Source: Paracraurococcus sp042666655 (GTDB lineage: Bacteria > Pseudomonadota > Alphaproteobacteria > Acetobacterales > Acetobacteraceae). Taken from it: a stretch of DNA of 64,000 nt. A program made the translations under genes and the position numbers. The notes below the pieces were generated by a model. It worked only from the letters and a program-made list of their open reading frames with translations, had not been told where the DNA came from and did not search any database. Numbering within the stretch: the first letter of the stretch is position 1; each line of letters opens with the position of its first letter. Where the stretch lies: the NCBI RefSeq assembly GCF_042666655.1, contig NZ_JBHTDE010000005.1, forward strand, positions 186,001-250,000, in the 5' to 3' direction. Positions 15,262-23,556 of this stretch are shown piece after piece.

Positions 15262-18200
15262 GCAACCTCGGCGTCCTCTCGGTCCGCCAGCCGGTCCTCG
15301 CCTGCGTGCTGTCGCTGGTGCTGCTGATCGTCGGCGGGCTGTCGATGCTGTCGCTGCCGATCTCGGAATACCCGGACGTGGTGCCGCCGACCGTGGTGGT
15401 CGCCACCACCTATCCAGGCGCCTCCGCCCAGGTGGTGGCGGATACCGTGGCGACCCCGATCGAGCAGGAGGTGAACGGCACCGAGGGCATGCTGTACATG
15501 TCGTCGCAGTCCACCGCCGATGGGCGGATGACCCTGACGGTCACCTTCCGGCTCGGCACCGACCCGGACCGCGCGCAGATCCTGGTGCAGGGCGCGGTCG
15601 CCGCCGCCCTGCCGCGGCTGCCGGAGGAAGTGCGGCGTTGGGGCGTCACCACCCGCAAGCTCGCCACCGACCGGCTGATGGTGATCTATGTCAGCTCGCC
15701 CGATGGCAGCTACGACCAGCTCTATGTCTCGAACTACGCGCTGCGCCAGGTGCGGGACGAGCTGCTGCGGATCGACGGCATCGGCGACATCGACATGCAG
15801 GGCGCGCGCGACTATGCCATGCGCATCTGGCTCGACCCCGGCCGCATGGCGGCGAACGGCATCATCGCCGAGGACGTGGTCGCCGCCATCCAGGCCCAGA
15901 ATGCCGAGGTCGCCGGCGGCCAGATCGCCGAGCCGCCGGTCGCCGACCAGGCCTTCCAGCCCAACCTCACCTTCCGCGGCCGGCTGGCCGATGCGGCGGA
16001 ATTCGATTCCATCGTCATCCGCGCCGACGCCGACGGCAGGCTGCTTCGGCTGCACGACATCGGCCGGGTGGAACTGGGCGCCGCCTCCTACACCACCGCC
16101 AGCACCCTGCAGGGACGGCCGGCGGTCGGGCTGGCGATCACCCAGCGGCCGGGCTCGAACGCGCTGGCGACGGCCGGGCAGATCCGCGAACGGCTCGCCG
16201 CCATCGCCGGCGGCTTCCCTGCCGGCATCACCGCCGAGATCGCCTACGACCCGACCCGCTTCGTCGCCGAGAGCGTGCGCGAGCTGGCGGTGACCATCGG
16301 GGAGGCGGTGTTCCTCGTCGTCATCGTGGTGCTGATCTTCCTGCAGAACTGGCGTGCCGCGACCATCCCGATCCTGGCCATCCCGGTCTCGCTGATCGGC
16401 ACCTTTGGGGTGATGATCGCCTTCGGCTTCACCCTGAACGTGTTGACGCTGTTCGGCCTGGTGCTGGCGGTCGGCATCGTCGTCGACGACGCCATCGTGG
16501 TGGTCGAGAATGTCGACCGCCACCTGCGCACCGAGACCTCGGTGCAGCGTGCCGCCACCGCGACCATGCTGGAGGTCGGCGGCGCGCTGCTGTCGATCGC
16601 GCTGGTGCTCTGTGCGGTCTTCGTGCCGACCGCCTTCCTCGAAGGCATCACCGGGCGGTTCTTCCGCCAATTCGCCGTCACCATCGCGGTCGCCACCGCG
16701 CTGTCCTGCTTCTGCTCGCTCACCCTCAGCCCGGCTTTGGCGACGCTGATCCTGCGGCACGAGCCCCCCCGCCCGCCGCCGCGCCGGCATGGGCCGGCCC
16801 GGCTGCTGCGCTGGGCGCTGACCCGGTTCAACCGCGGCTTCGACCGGCTGGCGCGCGGCTATGCGGGGCTGACCCGGCGGCTGGCGCCGCGGACCTGGAC
16901 CATGCTGGCGCTCTATGCGCTGCTGATCGCCGGAGCCGGCGGGCTGCTGGCCACCACGCCGCAGGGCTTCGTCCCGGCGCAGGACCGCGGCTATGCCACG
17001 GTCTCGATCGAACTGCCCGGCGGCGCCTCGCTCGCCCGGACGACCGAGGTGGTGGAACGCGCCGCCGCCATCGCGCGGGAAATCCCGGGCATCGCCAGCG
17101 TCTCCGCTTTGGCCGGGGTGTCTGGCGCGACCAATACCGCCGGCAGCAACCAGGGCACGCTGACGCCGGTCTTCGCCCCCTGGGAGGAACGCCTGCCGGA
17201 AGGCCATACGGCGGCGCGCATCCTGCGCGAATTGCGCCAGCGGCTGGACGTGTTGCAGGAGGCGAGCGTGCTGGTGATCCCGCCGCCGGCGGTCCCTGGG
17301 CTCGGCAGCGGCGGCGGCTTCGCGCTGCGGCTGGAGGACCGCACCGGCCGCGGCACCGCCGTGCTGGCCGCCGCCGCCGATACCCTGGTCGCTGCCCTGG
17401 GCCGCACCCCCGGCCTCGCCGGCGTCTACACGCCCTTCAAGGTCGACGCGCCGCTGGTCGCCGTCGACATCGACCGCAGCCGGATCGAGATGCTGGGCGT
17501 GCCGGTCGCCCGCCTCAGCCAGAGCATCGAGACCCTGCTCGGATCCTCCTACGTCAACGACTTCACCGCCTATGGCCGCAACTGGCGGGTGGTGGCGCAG
17601 GCCTCGCCGGAATTCCGCCGGCTCCCGACCGACCTCGCCCGGGTCTTCACCCGCAACGCGCAGGACCAGATGGTGCCGCTGGCCAACGTGATGACGCTGC
17701 GCGACATCACCGGGGCGCAGCGGGTGCCGCGCTACAACCTGTACCCGGCGGCCGAGGTGGCCGGGGAAATCCTGCCCGGCACCGGCTCGGCCGCCGCCAT
17801 CGCCGCGGTGGAGCGCGTGGCGCGGCAGGTGCTGCCGGACGGCATCCGCTTCGAATGGACCGAGCTGTCCTACGAACAGACGCAGAGCGGCAATGCCGGC
17901 CTGCTGGTCTTCCCCTTGTGCGTGCTGTTCGTCTACCTGGTGCTGGCGGCGCAGTACGGGTCCTGGAGCCTGCCATTCGCGGTCATCCTGATCGTGCCGA
18001 TGTGCCTGCTGACCTCGACGCTCGGCGTCCGGCTGCTGGGGCAGGACGTCAACATCCTGACCCAGATCGGCTTCGTCGTGCTGGTCGGGCTGGCGGCGAA
18101 GAATGCCATCCTCATCGTCGAATTCGCCCAGCAGCGGGAGGAGGACGGCGAGACCGCGCTGGATGCGGTGGTGGCGGCCTGCCAGCTGCGGCTGCGCGCC

Positions 18201-18425
18201 ATCCTGATGACCTCGCTCGCCTTCATCCTCGGCGTGCTGCCGCTGGTGATCGCCACCGGCGCTGGGTCCGAGATGCGCCGCGCGGTGGGCAGCGCGGTGT
18301 TCTTCGGCATGATGGGCGTGACCGTCTTCGGCCTGCTCTTCACCCCGGTCTTCTACCTGGCGATCCGCCGGCTGGTCGGGCCGAAGCGTTCGGCGCTGCG
18401 GGAGATGGCGCGGCAGGCGCGCTGA
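15258..18425 (+). CDS. RND efflux pump, inner-membrane permease (AcrB/HAE1 family)
   Basis: Proton-driven multidrug efflux transporter, about 1055 aa, the normal AcrB length. TM1 lies in VLACVLSLVLLIVGGLSML, followed by LPISEYPDVVPPTVVVATTY and the two large periplasmic loops. The proton-relay segment VGIVVDDAIVVVENV carries the adjacent Asp pair in TM4, and LAAKNAILIVEFAQQ carries the TM10 Lys. The C-terminal HAE1 motif GVLPLVIATGAGSEMRRAVG is clear. Odd point: no ATG, GTG or TTG occurs in frame before TM1. The only reasonable start is CTG at 15258, overlapping the adaptor stop as CTGA; the first GTG at 15306 falls inside TM1. No outer-membrane factor gene follows. Confidence 0.93.
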   Translation: MSNLGVLSVRQPVLACVLSLVLLIVGGLSMLSLPISEYPDVVPPTVVVATTYPGASAQVVADTVATPIEQEVNGTEGMLYMSSQSTADGRMTLTVTFRLGTDPDRAQILVQGAVAAALPRLPEEVRRWGVTTRKLATDRLMVIYVSSPDGSYDQLYVSNYALRQVRDELLRIDGIGDIDMQGARDYAMRIWLDPGRMAANGIIAEDVVAAIQAQNAEVAGGQIAEPPVADQAFQPNLTFRGRLADAAEFDSIVIRADADGRLLRLHDIGRVELGAASYTTASTLQGRPAVGLAITQRPGSNALATAGQIRERLAAIAGGFPAGITAEIAYDPTRFVAESVRELAVTIGEAVFLVVIVVLIFLQNWRAATIPILAIPVSLIGTFGVMIAFGFTLNVLTLFGLVLAVGIVVDDAIVVVENVDRHLRTETSVQRAATATMLEVGGALLSIALVLCAVFVPTAFLEGITGRFFRQFAVTIAVATALSCFCSLTLSPALATLILRHEPPRPPPRRHGPARLLRWALTRFNRGFDRLARGYAGLTRRLAPRTWTMLALYALLIAGAGGLLATTPQGFVPAQDRGYATVSIELPGGASLARTTEVVERAAAIAREIPGIASVSALAGVSGATNTAGSNQGTLTPVFAPWEERLPEGHTAARILRELRQRLDVLQEASVLVIPPPAVPGLGSGGGFALRLEDRTGRGTAVLAAAADTLVAALGRTPGLAGVYTPFKVDAPLVAVDIDRSRIEMLGVPVARLSQSIETLLGSSYVNDFTAYGRNWRVVAQASPEFRRLPTDLARVFTRNAQDQMVPLANVMTLRDITGAQRVPRYNLYPAAEVAGEILPGTGSAAAIAAVERVARQVLPDGIRFEWTELSYEQTQSGNAGLLVFPLCVLFVYLVLAAQYGSWSLPFAVILIVPMCLLTSTLGVRLLGQDVNILTQIGFVVLVGLAAKNAILIVEFAQQREEDGETALDAVVAACQLRLRAILMTSLAFILGVLPLVIATGAGSEMRRAVGSAVFFGMMGVTVFGLLFTPVFYLAIRRLVGPKRSALREMARQAR

Positions 18426-18506
18426 CGCGCCGGGATTTCCCGCTCGCCACCGGCGGCGATCTTCCCTAGCCTTCGCGGCAACGAACCAAGAATGGGGAGA
18501 GAACCG

Positions 18507-19703
18507 ATGTCAGGACTGTCACGCCGTCAGCTCGTGCAGGCCTCCGCCGCGGCGACCGGGGCGCTCGCCACCGGCCTGGCGGCGCCGTCGCTCGCGGCCT
18601 CCGGCCCGATCCGGATCGGCTGGCTGCCGGCCCTGACCGGCCCCTCCTCCTCCACCGGCATCGCCATCAACCGAGGCATCAACTTCGCCGCGGTCGAGCT
18701 GAACGCCGCCGGCGGCATCAAGGGCCGCAAGGTCGAGCTCGTCATCCGCGACACCCAGAGCGACCCGACCAAGGCGGTGAACGCCGCCGCCGAGCTGACC
18801 CGCAGCGAGAAGGTCCATGTGCTCTACGGGCCGGGCAATTCCGGCGAGGCGCTGGCCTGCACCGCGGTGATCGCCCGCGCCCGCACGCCGCAGCTGAACC
18901 CCTGCTTCGTCGACGAGGTGATCGACGCCGACAGGTATCCGCTCGCCTTCCGCACCGCGCCTTCCAACCAGCAGGTCGGCGCCGCCGCCAACCGCTTCGT
19001 CGTGGATATCCTGAAGATCCGCGACATCGCGGTGATCGGCGACACCAGCGGCTACGGCACTTCGTCCGTGAAGGCCTTCGCCGCCATGCTGACCGCCTCC
19101 GGCGCCAAGGTGGCCTACGAGGCGACGATCGACGCCAACCAGCCCGACCTGCTGCCCGACATGATGCGGATGCGCGCCGCCGGGGCCAAGGCCATCATGC
19201 CCTGGAGCGTCAATCCCGGCTTCCTGTCGCGCATCCTCAACGTCCGCGCCAGCATGGGCTGGGACGTGATCGTCGCCGGCCAGCCGACGCTCGGTTCCGG
19301 CCAGACCCGCGCGCTGCTCGACCGGCCGGAGAATTGGGAGAAGGTCTACCAGACCAATTTCCGCAACTGCTGCTACGGCGAGGACGGCAAGCTGCCGCCG
19401 CGGACGGCGGAGCTCGTCGGCCGGCTGCGCGAGACCAAGGTCGAGACCTCGGACACGCTGCTCTGGTGGATCGCCGCGGGCTACGACATCGTCGCGCTGG
19501 TCGCCGCCGCGGTGCGGGAGGCCGGCGAGGCGCCGGAACAGCTGGCGGCCTATTGGAATACCGCCGGGCCCTTTCCCGGCGTCTACGGCACCTATGCCTG
19601 GTCGCCGCGGCAGCACAACGGCTATCCGGACGACGGCGTGGTCATGTCGCAGGCCAATTCCTTCCGCGACGGCACCTTCAGGCTCGCCCCGGGCTATGCC
19701 TGA
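18507..19703 (+). CDS. ABC transporter substrate-binding protein, Leu/Ile/Val (HAAT) type, Tat-exported
   Basis: Periplasmic binding protein of 398 aa in the branched-chain amino-acid/amide group. A twin-arginine leader LSRRQLVQASAAATGALATG ends near residue 31. The mature start PIRIGWLPALTGPSSSTGIA, NRGINFAAVELNAAGGIKGR and VELVIRDTQSDPTKAVNAA are family landmarks, and LYGPGNSGEALA replaces the usual G-x-x-x-S ligand loop. GGGGAGAGAACCG precedes the ATG at 18507; an upstream ATG at 18492 overlaps the ribosome-binding site and was not used. No HAAT permease or ATPase is nearby, so this receptor is an orphan here. The following kinase gene starts 55 bases after its stop and may be co-transcribed. 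Confidence 0.92.
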   Translation: MSGLSRRQLVQASAAATGALATGLAAPSLAASGPIRIGWLPALTGPSSSTGIAINRGINFAAVELNAAGGIKGRKVELVIRDTQSDPTKAVNAAAELTRSEKVHVLYGPGNSGEALACTAVIARARTPQLNPCFVDEVIDADRYPLAFRTAPSNQQVGAAANRFVVDILKIRDIAVIGDTSGYGTSSVKAFAAMLTASGAKVAYEATIDANQPDLLPDMMRMRAAGAKAIMPWSVNPGFLSRILNVRASMGWDVIVAGQPTLGSGQTRALLDRPENWEKVYQTNFRNCCYGEDGKLPPRTAELVGRLRETKVETSDTLLWWIAAGYDIVALVAAAVREAGEAPEQLAAYWNTAGPFPGVYGTYAWSPRQHNGYPDDGVVMSQANSFRDGTFRLAPGYA

Positions 19704-19758
19704 CGCGGCCGGGGGGCGGCGGCGGACCGACCCGCGCCGGAACCCTGGGAGGCCGTCG

Positions 19759-21438
19759 ATGAAGAAGCTGGTCAACGACCCGCAGCAGGTGGTGCGCGAG
19801 ATGCTGGAAGGCCTCTGCGACCTGCACCCGCAGCTGGCCCTGCTGCAGGCGGAGACGGTGGTGGTCCGCGCCGACCTGCCGCCGCCCGCCCATCGCCCGG
19901 TCGCCATCCTGTCCGGCGGCGGCGCGGGGCACGAGCCGGCGCATGCCGGCTATGTCGGCCCGGGGCTGCTGACCGGGGCCATCGCCGGCGACGTCTTCAC
20001 CTCCCCCGGCGTAGATGCGGTGCTGGCCGGCATCCGCGCCGCGTCCGGCCCGGCCGGCGCCGTGCTCATCGTCAAGAACTACACCGGGGACCGGCTGAAT
20101 TTCGGCCTGGCCGCCGAGCTGGCCCGGGCCGAGGGCATCCCCACCGAGGTGGTGGTGGTCGCCGACGACGTCGCCCTGCACGCCACCGTCCCGCCCGACC
20201 GCCGGCGCGGCATCGCCGGCACCGTGCTGATCCACAAGCTGGCCGGCGCCGCCGCAGCCGCCGGGCAGCCCCTGGCCGAGGTCGCCGCCCTGGCGCGCGA
20301 GGCGGCGGCAGAGCTCGGCAGCATGGGGGTGGCGCTCGGCGCATGCACCGTCCCCGCGGCGGGACGCCCGGGCTTCGAGATCGGCCCGGCGGAGATCGAG
20401 CTGGGCCTCGGCATCCATGGCGAGCAGGGGGTGGAACGCGCCGCGCTGCAGCCGGCCGACCAGCTGGTCGAACGGCTGCTCGGCACCATCCTGGCCGATC
20501 GCGGCTTCCGCGCGGGTGAGGCGGTGGCGCTGCTGGTCAACGGGCTGGGCGGCACCCCGCCGATGGAACTCGCCATCGTCGCCCGCCGCGCCATCGCCTG
20601 GCTGCGCGAACAGGGGCTGGTGGTGGAACGCGCCTGGGCCGGCGAATTCCTGACCGCGCTGGAGATGCCCGGCGCCTCGCTCTCCGTGCTACGGCTGGAT
20701 GCGGCGCGGCGGGCGCTGCTGGACGCCCCGGCCGAGGCCCCGGCCTGGCCCGGTCCCGGCCGCATCGCCGCGGCGCGGCGGATCGTCGCCGCGGCGGCGC
20801 CGCCGCTCGCCGGGCCGGTATCGCCGCCCGGCCCGCTGACCCCGGCCCTGGGCCGGGCATTGGCCGCGGTCGCCACGGCGCTCGACGCGGCGGAGGGCCG
20901 GCTGACCGAGCTCGACAGCCGCGCCGGCGACGGCGACCTCGGGATCAGCATGCAGCGTGCCGCCGCGGCGCTGCGCGCGCTGCCGGCCGGCGCCCTGGCC
21001 GATCCGCCGACCGCGCTGGCCGCCATGGCGGAGGCGCTGCGCCGCGCCATCGGCGGCAGTTCCGGCCCCTTCTATGCCACCGCCCTGCTGCGCGCGGCGC
21101 GGCGCCTGCCGGCGGCGCCGGGCCCGGCCGATTGGGCCGCGGCGCTGGCCGAGGCGGCCATGGCGATCGGCGATCTGGGCGGGGCGGCGCGCGGCGACCG
21201 GACCATGCTGGACGCCCTGCTGCCGGCGGCCGAAGCATTCGCCGGCGCGATCGAAGCCGGCGCCGGCCTGGCCGCCGCGACGCAGGCAGCGGCCGCGGCG
21301 GCGGAAGCCGGCACCGAGGCCACCGCGGCGATGCTGCCGCGGCTCGGCCGGGCCAGCTATCTCGGCGCCCGGGCGGTCGGTGCGCCCGATGGCGGGGCGG
21401 CGGCGGTGGCGGTCTGGCTGCGCGCCCTGGCGGGGTAG
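19759..21438 (+). CDS. Dihydroxyacetone-kinase family protein, fused DhaK-DhaL
   Basis: 559-aa ATP-dependent kinase with both halves in one chain. The DhaK part (residues 1-330) has LSGGGAGHEPAHAGYVGPGL, KNYTGDRLNFG with Asp111, and GIHGEQGVER with His220, the residue that binds the ketose carbonyl covalently. The DhaL part (about 345-559) has LDSRAGDGDLGISM with metal-binding Asp386, Asp391 and Asp393, GGSSGPFYATALLRAA, and C-terminal GRASYLGARAVGAPDGGAA. Such fused enzymes use ATP rather than the phosphotransferase system; relatives phosphorylate dihydroxyacetone or tetruloses such as erythrulose, and the ketose here is open. A GGGAGG site precedes the start. A 27-base tandem repeat follows 15 bases after the stop. 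Confidence 0.92.
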   Translation: MKKLVNDPQQVVREMLEGLCDLHPQLALLQAETVVVRADLPPPAHRPVAILSGGGAGHEPAHAGYVGPGLLTGAIAGDVFTSPGVDAVLAGIRAASGPAGAVLIVKNYTGDRLNFGLAAELARAEGIPTEVVVVADDVALHATVPPDRRRGIAGTVLIHKLAGAAAAAGQPLAEVAALAREAAAELGSMGVALGACTVPAAGRPGFEIGPAEIELGLGIHGEQGVERAALQPADQLVERLLGTILADRGFRAGEAVALLVNGLGGTPPMELAIVARRAIAWLREQGLVVERAWAGEFLTALEMPGASLSVLRLDAARRALLDAPAEAPAWPGPGRIAAARRIVAAAAPPLAGPVSPPGPLTPALGRALAAVATALDAAEGRLTELDSRAGDGDLGISMQRAAAALRALPAGALADPPTALAAMAEALRRAIGGSSGPFYATALLRAARRLPAAPGPADWAAALAEAAMAIGDLGGAARGDRTMLDALLPAAEAFAGAIEAGAGLAAATQAAAAAAEAGTEATAAMLPRLGRASYLGARAVGAPDGGAAAVAVWLRALAG

Positions 21439-21453
21439 CCGCCATCGCCCCCG

Positions 21454-21549
21454 TCAGCCGCCGGTGGGCCCCTCGTCGCCTCAGTCGCCGGCGGACCCCT
21501 CGTCGCCTCAGTCGCCGGCGGGCCTCTTGTCGCCTCAGTCGCCGGCGGG
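21454..21549. repeat. 27-base tandem repeat, about 3.5 copies, overlapping the helicase 3' end
   Basis: Units start at 21454, 21481, 21508 and 21535 (the last is partial). The unit begins TCAGTCGCCGGCGG and ends CTCGTCGCC; units differ at a few positions, with the first the most diverged. The last partial unit is the 3' end of the minus-strand helicase gene. Read on the minus strand the unit encodes GDKRPAGD followed by TGA, so each unit carries one in-frame stop. Confidence 0.85.
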
Positions 21550-23346
21550 CTGGCCCGGCATGCCGTGGCGCCGCTGCCGGCGGCGCGACCAGTCGTAGCG
21601 GCCGTCGCCTTCCAGCCGGTGCAGCTGGTCCGCCAGGCGGTTGCGTGCCAGCCAGGCGAGCGTCGCCTCCAGTTCCTCCAGCGTCATCTGCGCCCGGCCC
21701 TTGCCCATCACCCGCTTCAGCGCCGCGGCATAGGCGTGGTGGCCGCCGGCGGCGCGCGGGATGCGCAGCGCCATCTCGTCCTCCACCACCTGCGCCGCCA
21801 CTGCCTGGCCGACCTGCCGGCGCAGGTCGCGCTCGCGCAGCGAGGGAACCTCCAGCAGGTCGCGCGGTCCCGCCGCGGCGGCGGCGAAGGCGGGGCCCGG
21901 CGCCAGCTCGGTGAAGCGCAGGGCGAGGGCGTTGGAGGCCAGCGGCAAGATAGGCCGGCCGCGCTCGTCCGTCTCGGGCCCGAGGTCGAGGGATGGCTGC
22001 CGCCGCGGCGGCGGCTTGCGGATGCGCATGCCCTGCTCGGTCTCGATCCGCTCGCGGAAGCTGCGGAACATCGGGTCGTCGGGGTGGAAGACCAAAGCGC
22101 GCTGCGCCGCATAGGGCCCGGCCAGCGGATCGACCCGGGTGGCGCGCGCGATCATCTGTTCCAGCCAGGGGCGTGAGCGGATGCCGGTCAGCGCCGCGAC
22201 CACCGCGACCTCGGGCGCGTCCAGCCCTTCATAGGCCATGGCGACGGTGACCAGGATGGCGGGCTCGGCCTGCAGCCGGAAGGCGGCGAGCGTCAGCGCG
22301 GCATCGGGCTCGTCGCAGGTGGCGATGCGGATGTCCTGCGCCGCCCGGTCGCGGCGCATCCAGCGGCGCAGCGTCTCCAGGTAGCGCCGGGCATTGGCCT
22401 GGTCGGGGGCGACCACCAGCAGCTTGCCGAGCCCGCGGCCCGGCGCGCCCGGGGCGATCCCCAGCGCCTCGCGCCGGTCGGCGCGCAGTTCGCGGGTGAC
22501 GGCGAAGGCGCGGCGCAGCAGGTCCTCGGCGAAGCCGGTCCGCAGCGCGGTGAACAGCGCCGGGCGGGCGAGGTCCGACCCGGTCGAGAGTCGGTGCGGG
22601 CCGACCGGGCGGCGCTCCTCGTCCAGCCATTCCGCCTGGCCGTCGAGCGCGCCGAAGGTGACCGGCAGGACCGCCTTCTCGGCCAGGGCCTGGGCCCGGC
22701 TGTAGCCGATGATGGCCCAGCCGGGGGTGTCCGCATCGATGGCGCGGGTGCCGCTGCGGACGCCCTTCCGGTATGGCAGCCAGAGGATGGCGCGGCCATC
22801 CGCCCGTTCCAGCGTGCCGGAGAGCAGCAGGCGGATGCGCGCGGTTTCCAGCAGGGGCAGGATGGCGCGGCTCCAGCCCGCCTCGTCGTCCGGCGCGGTG
22901 GGGTCGAGCTCGGCGAGCGAGGGCAGATGATGCACCTCGTCCAGCACCAGCAGCATGCGGTGGCGCTGGAATTCCTGGAGATGGAGGTCGGGCGCCGCGG
23001 CGACCGCCTGGAAGGTGGTGACATAGCCTTGCAACCCGCGGCAGGGGTCGGGTGCATTCGCCGCGGCGCGGACCGAGACGGCATGGCCCAGCGCCGCGCG
23101 CCAGGCGGGGTCGGCGAAGGCTTCCTCGGCCTGCAGGCGCAGGCTGTCGCGCGGTACGATCCAGCACAGCCGGTCCACCAGGCCGGCGCCGAGCAGGCGG
23201 GCGGCGGCGATCACCGGCAGCAGGCTCTTGCCGCCGCCGGGCGTGACCGCGGCAAGGATGTCGGTCACCTCCGTCGCGCCGCGGGCGATCGCCTCGATGA
23301 TGCCGGCAAGCTGCTGCTGATGCGTGCGAAGGGGACGGACCGTCAT
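21535..23346 (-). CDS. DEAD/DEAH-box (SF2) helicase family protein
   Basis: 603-aa superfamily-2 helicase or translocase. Motif I is VTPGGGKSLLP (residues 34-44), motif II is LVLDEVHHLP (DEVHH at 136-140), motif III is LLLSGTLERADG (near 176), and motif VI is QMIARATRVD (near 398-406). The N-terminal THQQQLAGI resembles a Q-motif region. About 190 C-terminal residues after the helicase core carry no motif I recognise. The start MTVRPLRTHQQQ at 23346 was chosen because upstream in-frame sequence is Arg/Pro-rich. The type III restriction Res-subunit style core (PF04851) is the nearest family, yet no methyltransferase, nuclease or phage gene lies nearby. It stands alone between metabolic genes; its role is unknown. 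Confidence 0.87.
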   Translation of the reverse strand: MTVRPLRTHQQQLAGIIEAIARGATEVTDILAAVTPGGGKSLLPVIAAARLLGAGLVDRLCWIVPRDSLRLQAEEAFADPAWRAALGHAVSVRAAANAPDPCRGLQGYVTTFQAVAAAPDLHLQEFQRHRMLLVLDEVHHLPSLAELDPTAPDDEAGWSRAILPLLETARIRLLLSGTLERADGRAILWLPYRKGVRSGTRAIDADTPGWAIIGYSRAQALAEKAVLPVTFGALDGQAEWLDEERRPVGPHRLSTGSDLARPALFTALRTGFAEDLLRRAFAVTRELRADRREALGIAPGAPGRGLGKLLVVAPDQANARRYLETLRRWMRRDRAAQDIRIATCDEPDAALTLAAFRLQAEPAILVTVAMAYEGLDAPEVAVVAALTGIRSRPWLEQMIARATRVDPLAGPYAAQRALVFHPDDPMFRSFRERIETEQGMRIRKPPPRRQPSLDLGPETDERGRPILPLASNALALRFTELAPGPAFAAAAAGPRDLLEVPSLRERDLRRQVGQAVAAQVVEDEMALRIPRAAGGHHAYAAALKRVMGKGRAQMTLEELEATLAWLARNRLADQLHRLEGDGRYDWSRRRQRRHGMPGQPAGD

Positions 23347-23556
23347 CGGCCGCGAATCTGCATGGCTTGGGACTCCGCGTGAATCCCTGAAATGCATGGC
23401 GCCATCACGGGTTCGCTGCATCCGCCGCGGTCGTTGCCGACTCTGGATCGCGCAGCCCGGGTTGACGCCCGGCGCAGGAGGCTGCCACGCTCCGCCCGCC
23501 GGGAGAACGCGAGCGGACGGCCACAGGGCATCCAGCCTTGAGGGAGCACGCCGCGC

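Noticed and set aside
21454..21549. Short regularly spaced repeat resembling a CRISPR array
   Set aside because: Units abut directly without spacers and are too few; no cas genes are present. It is a plain tandem repeat.
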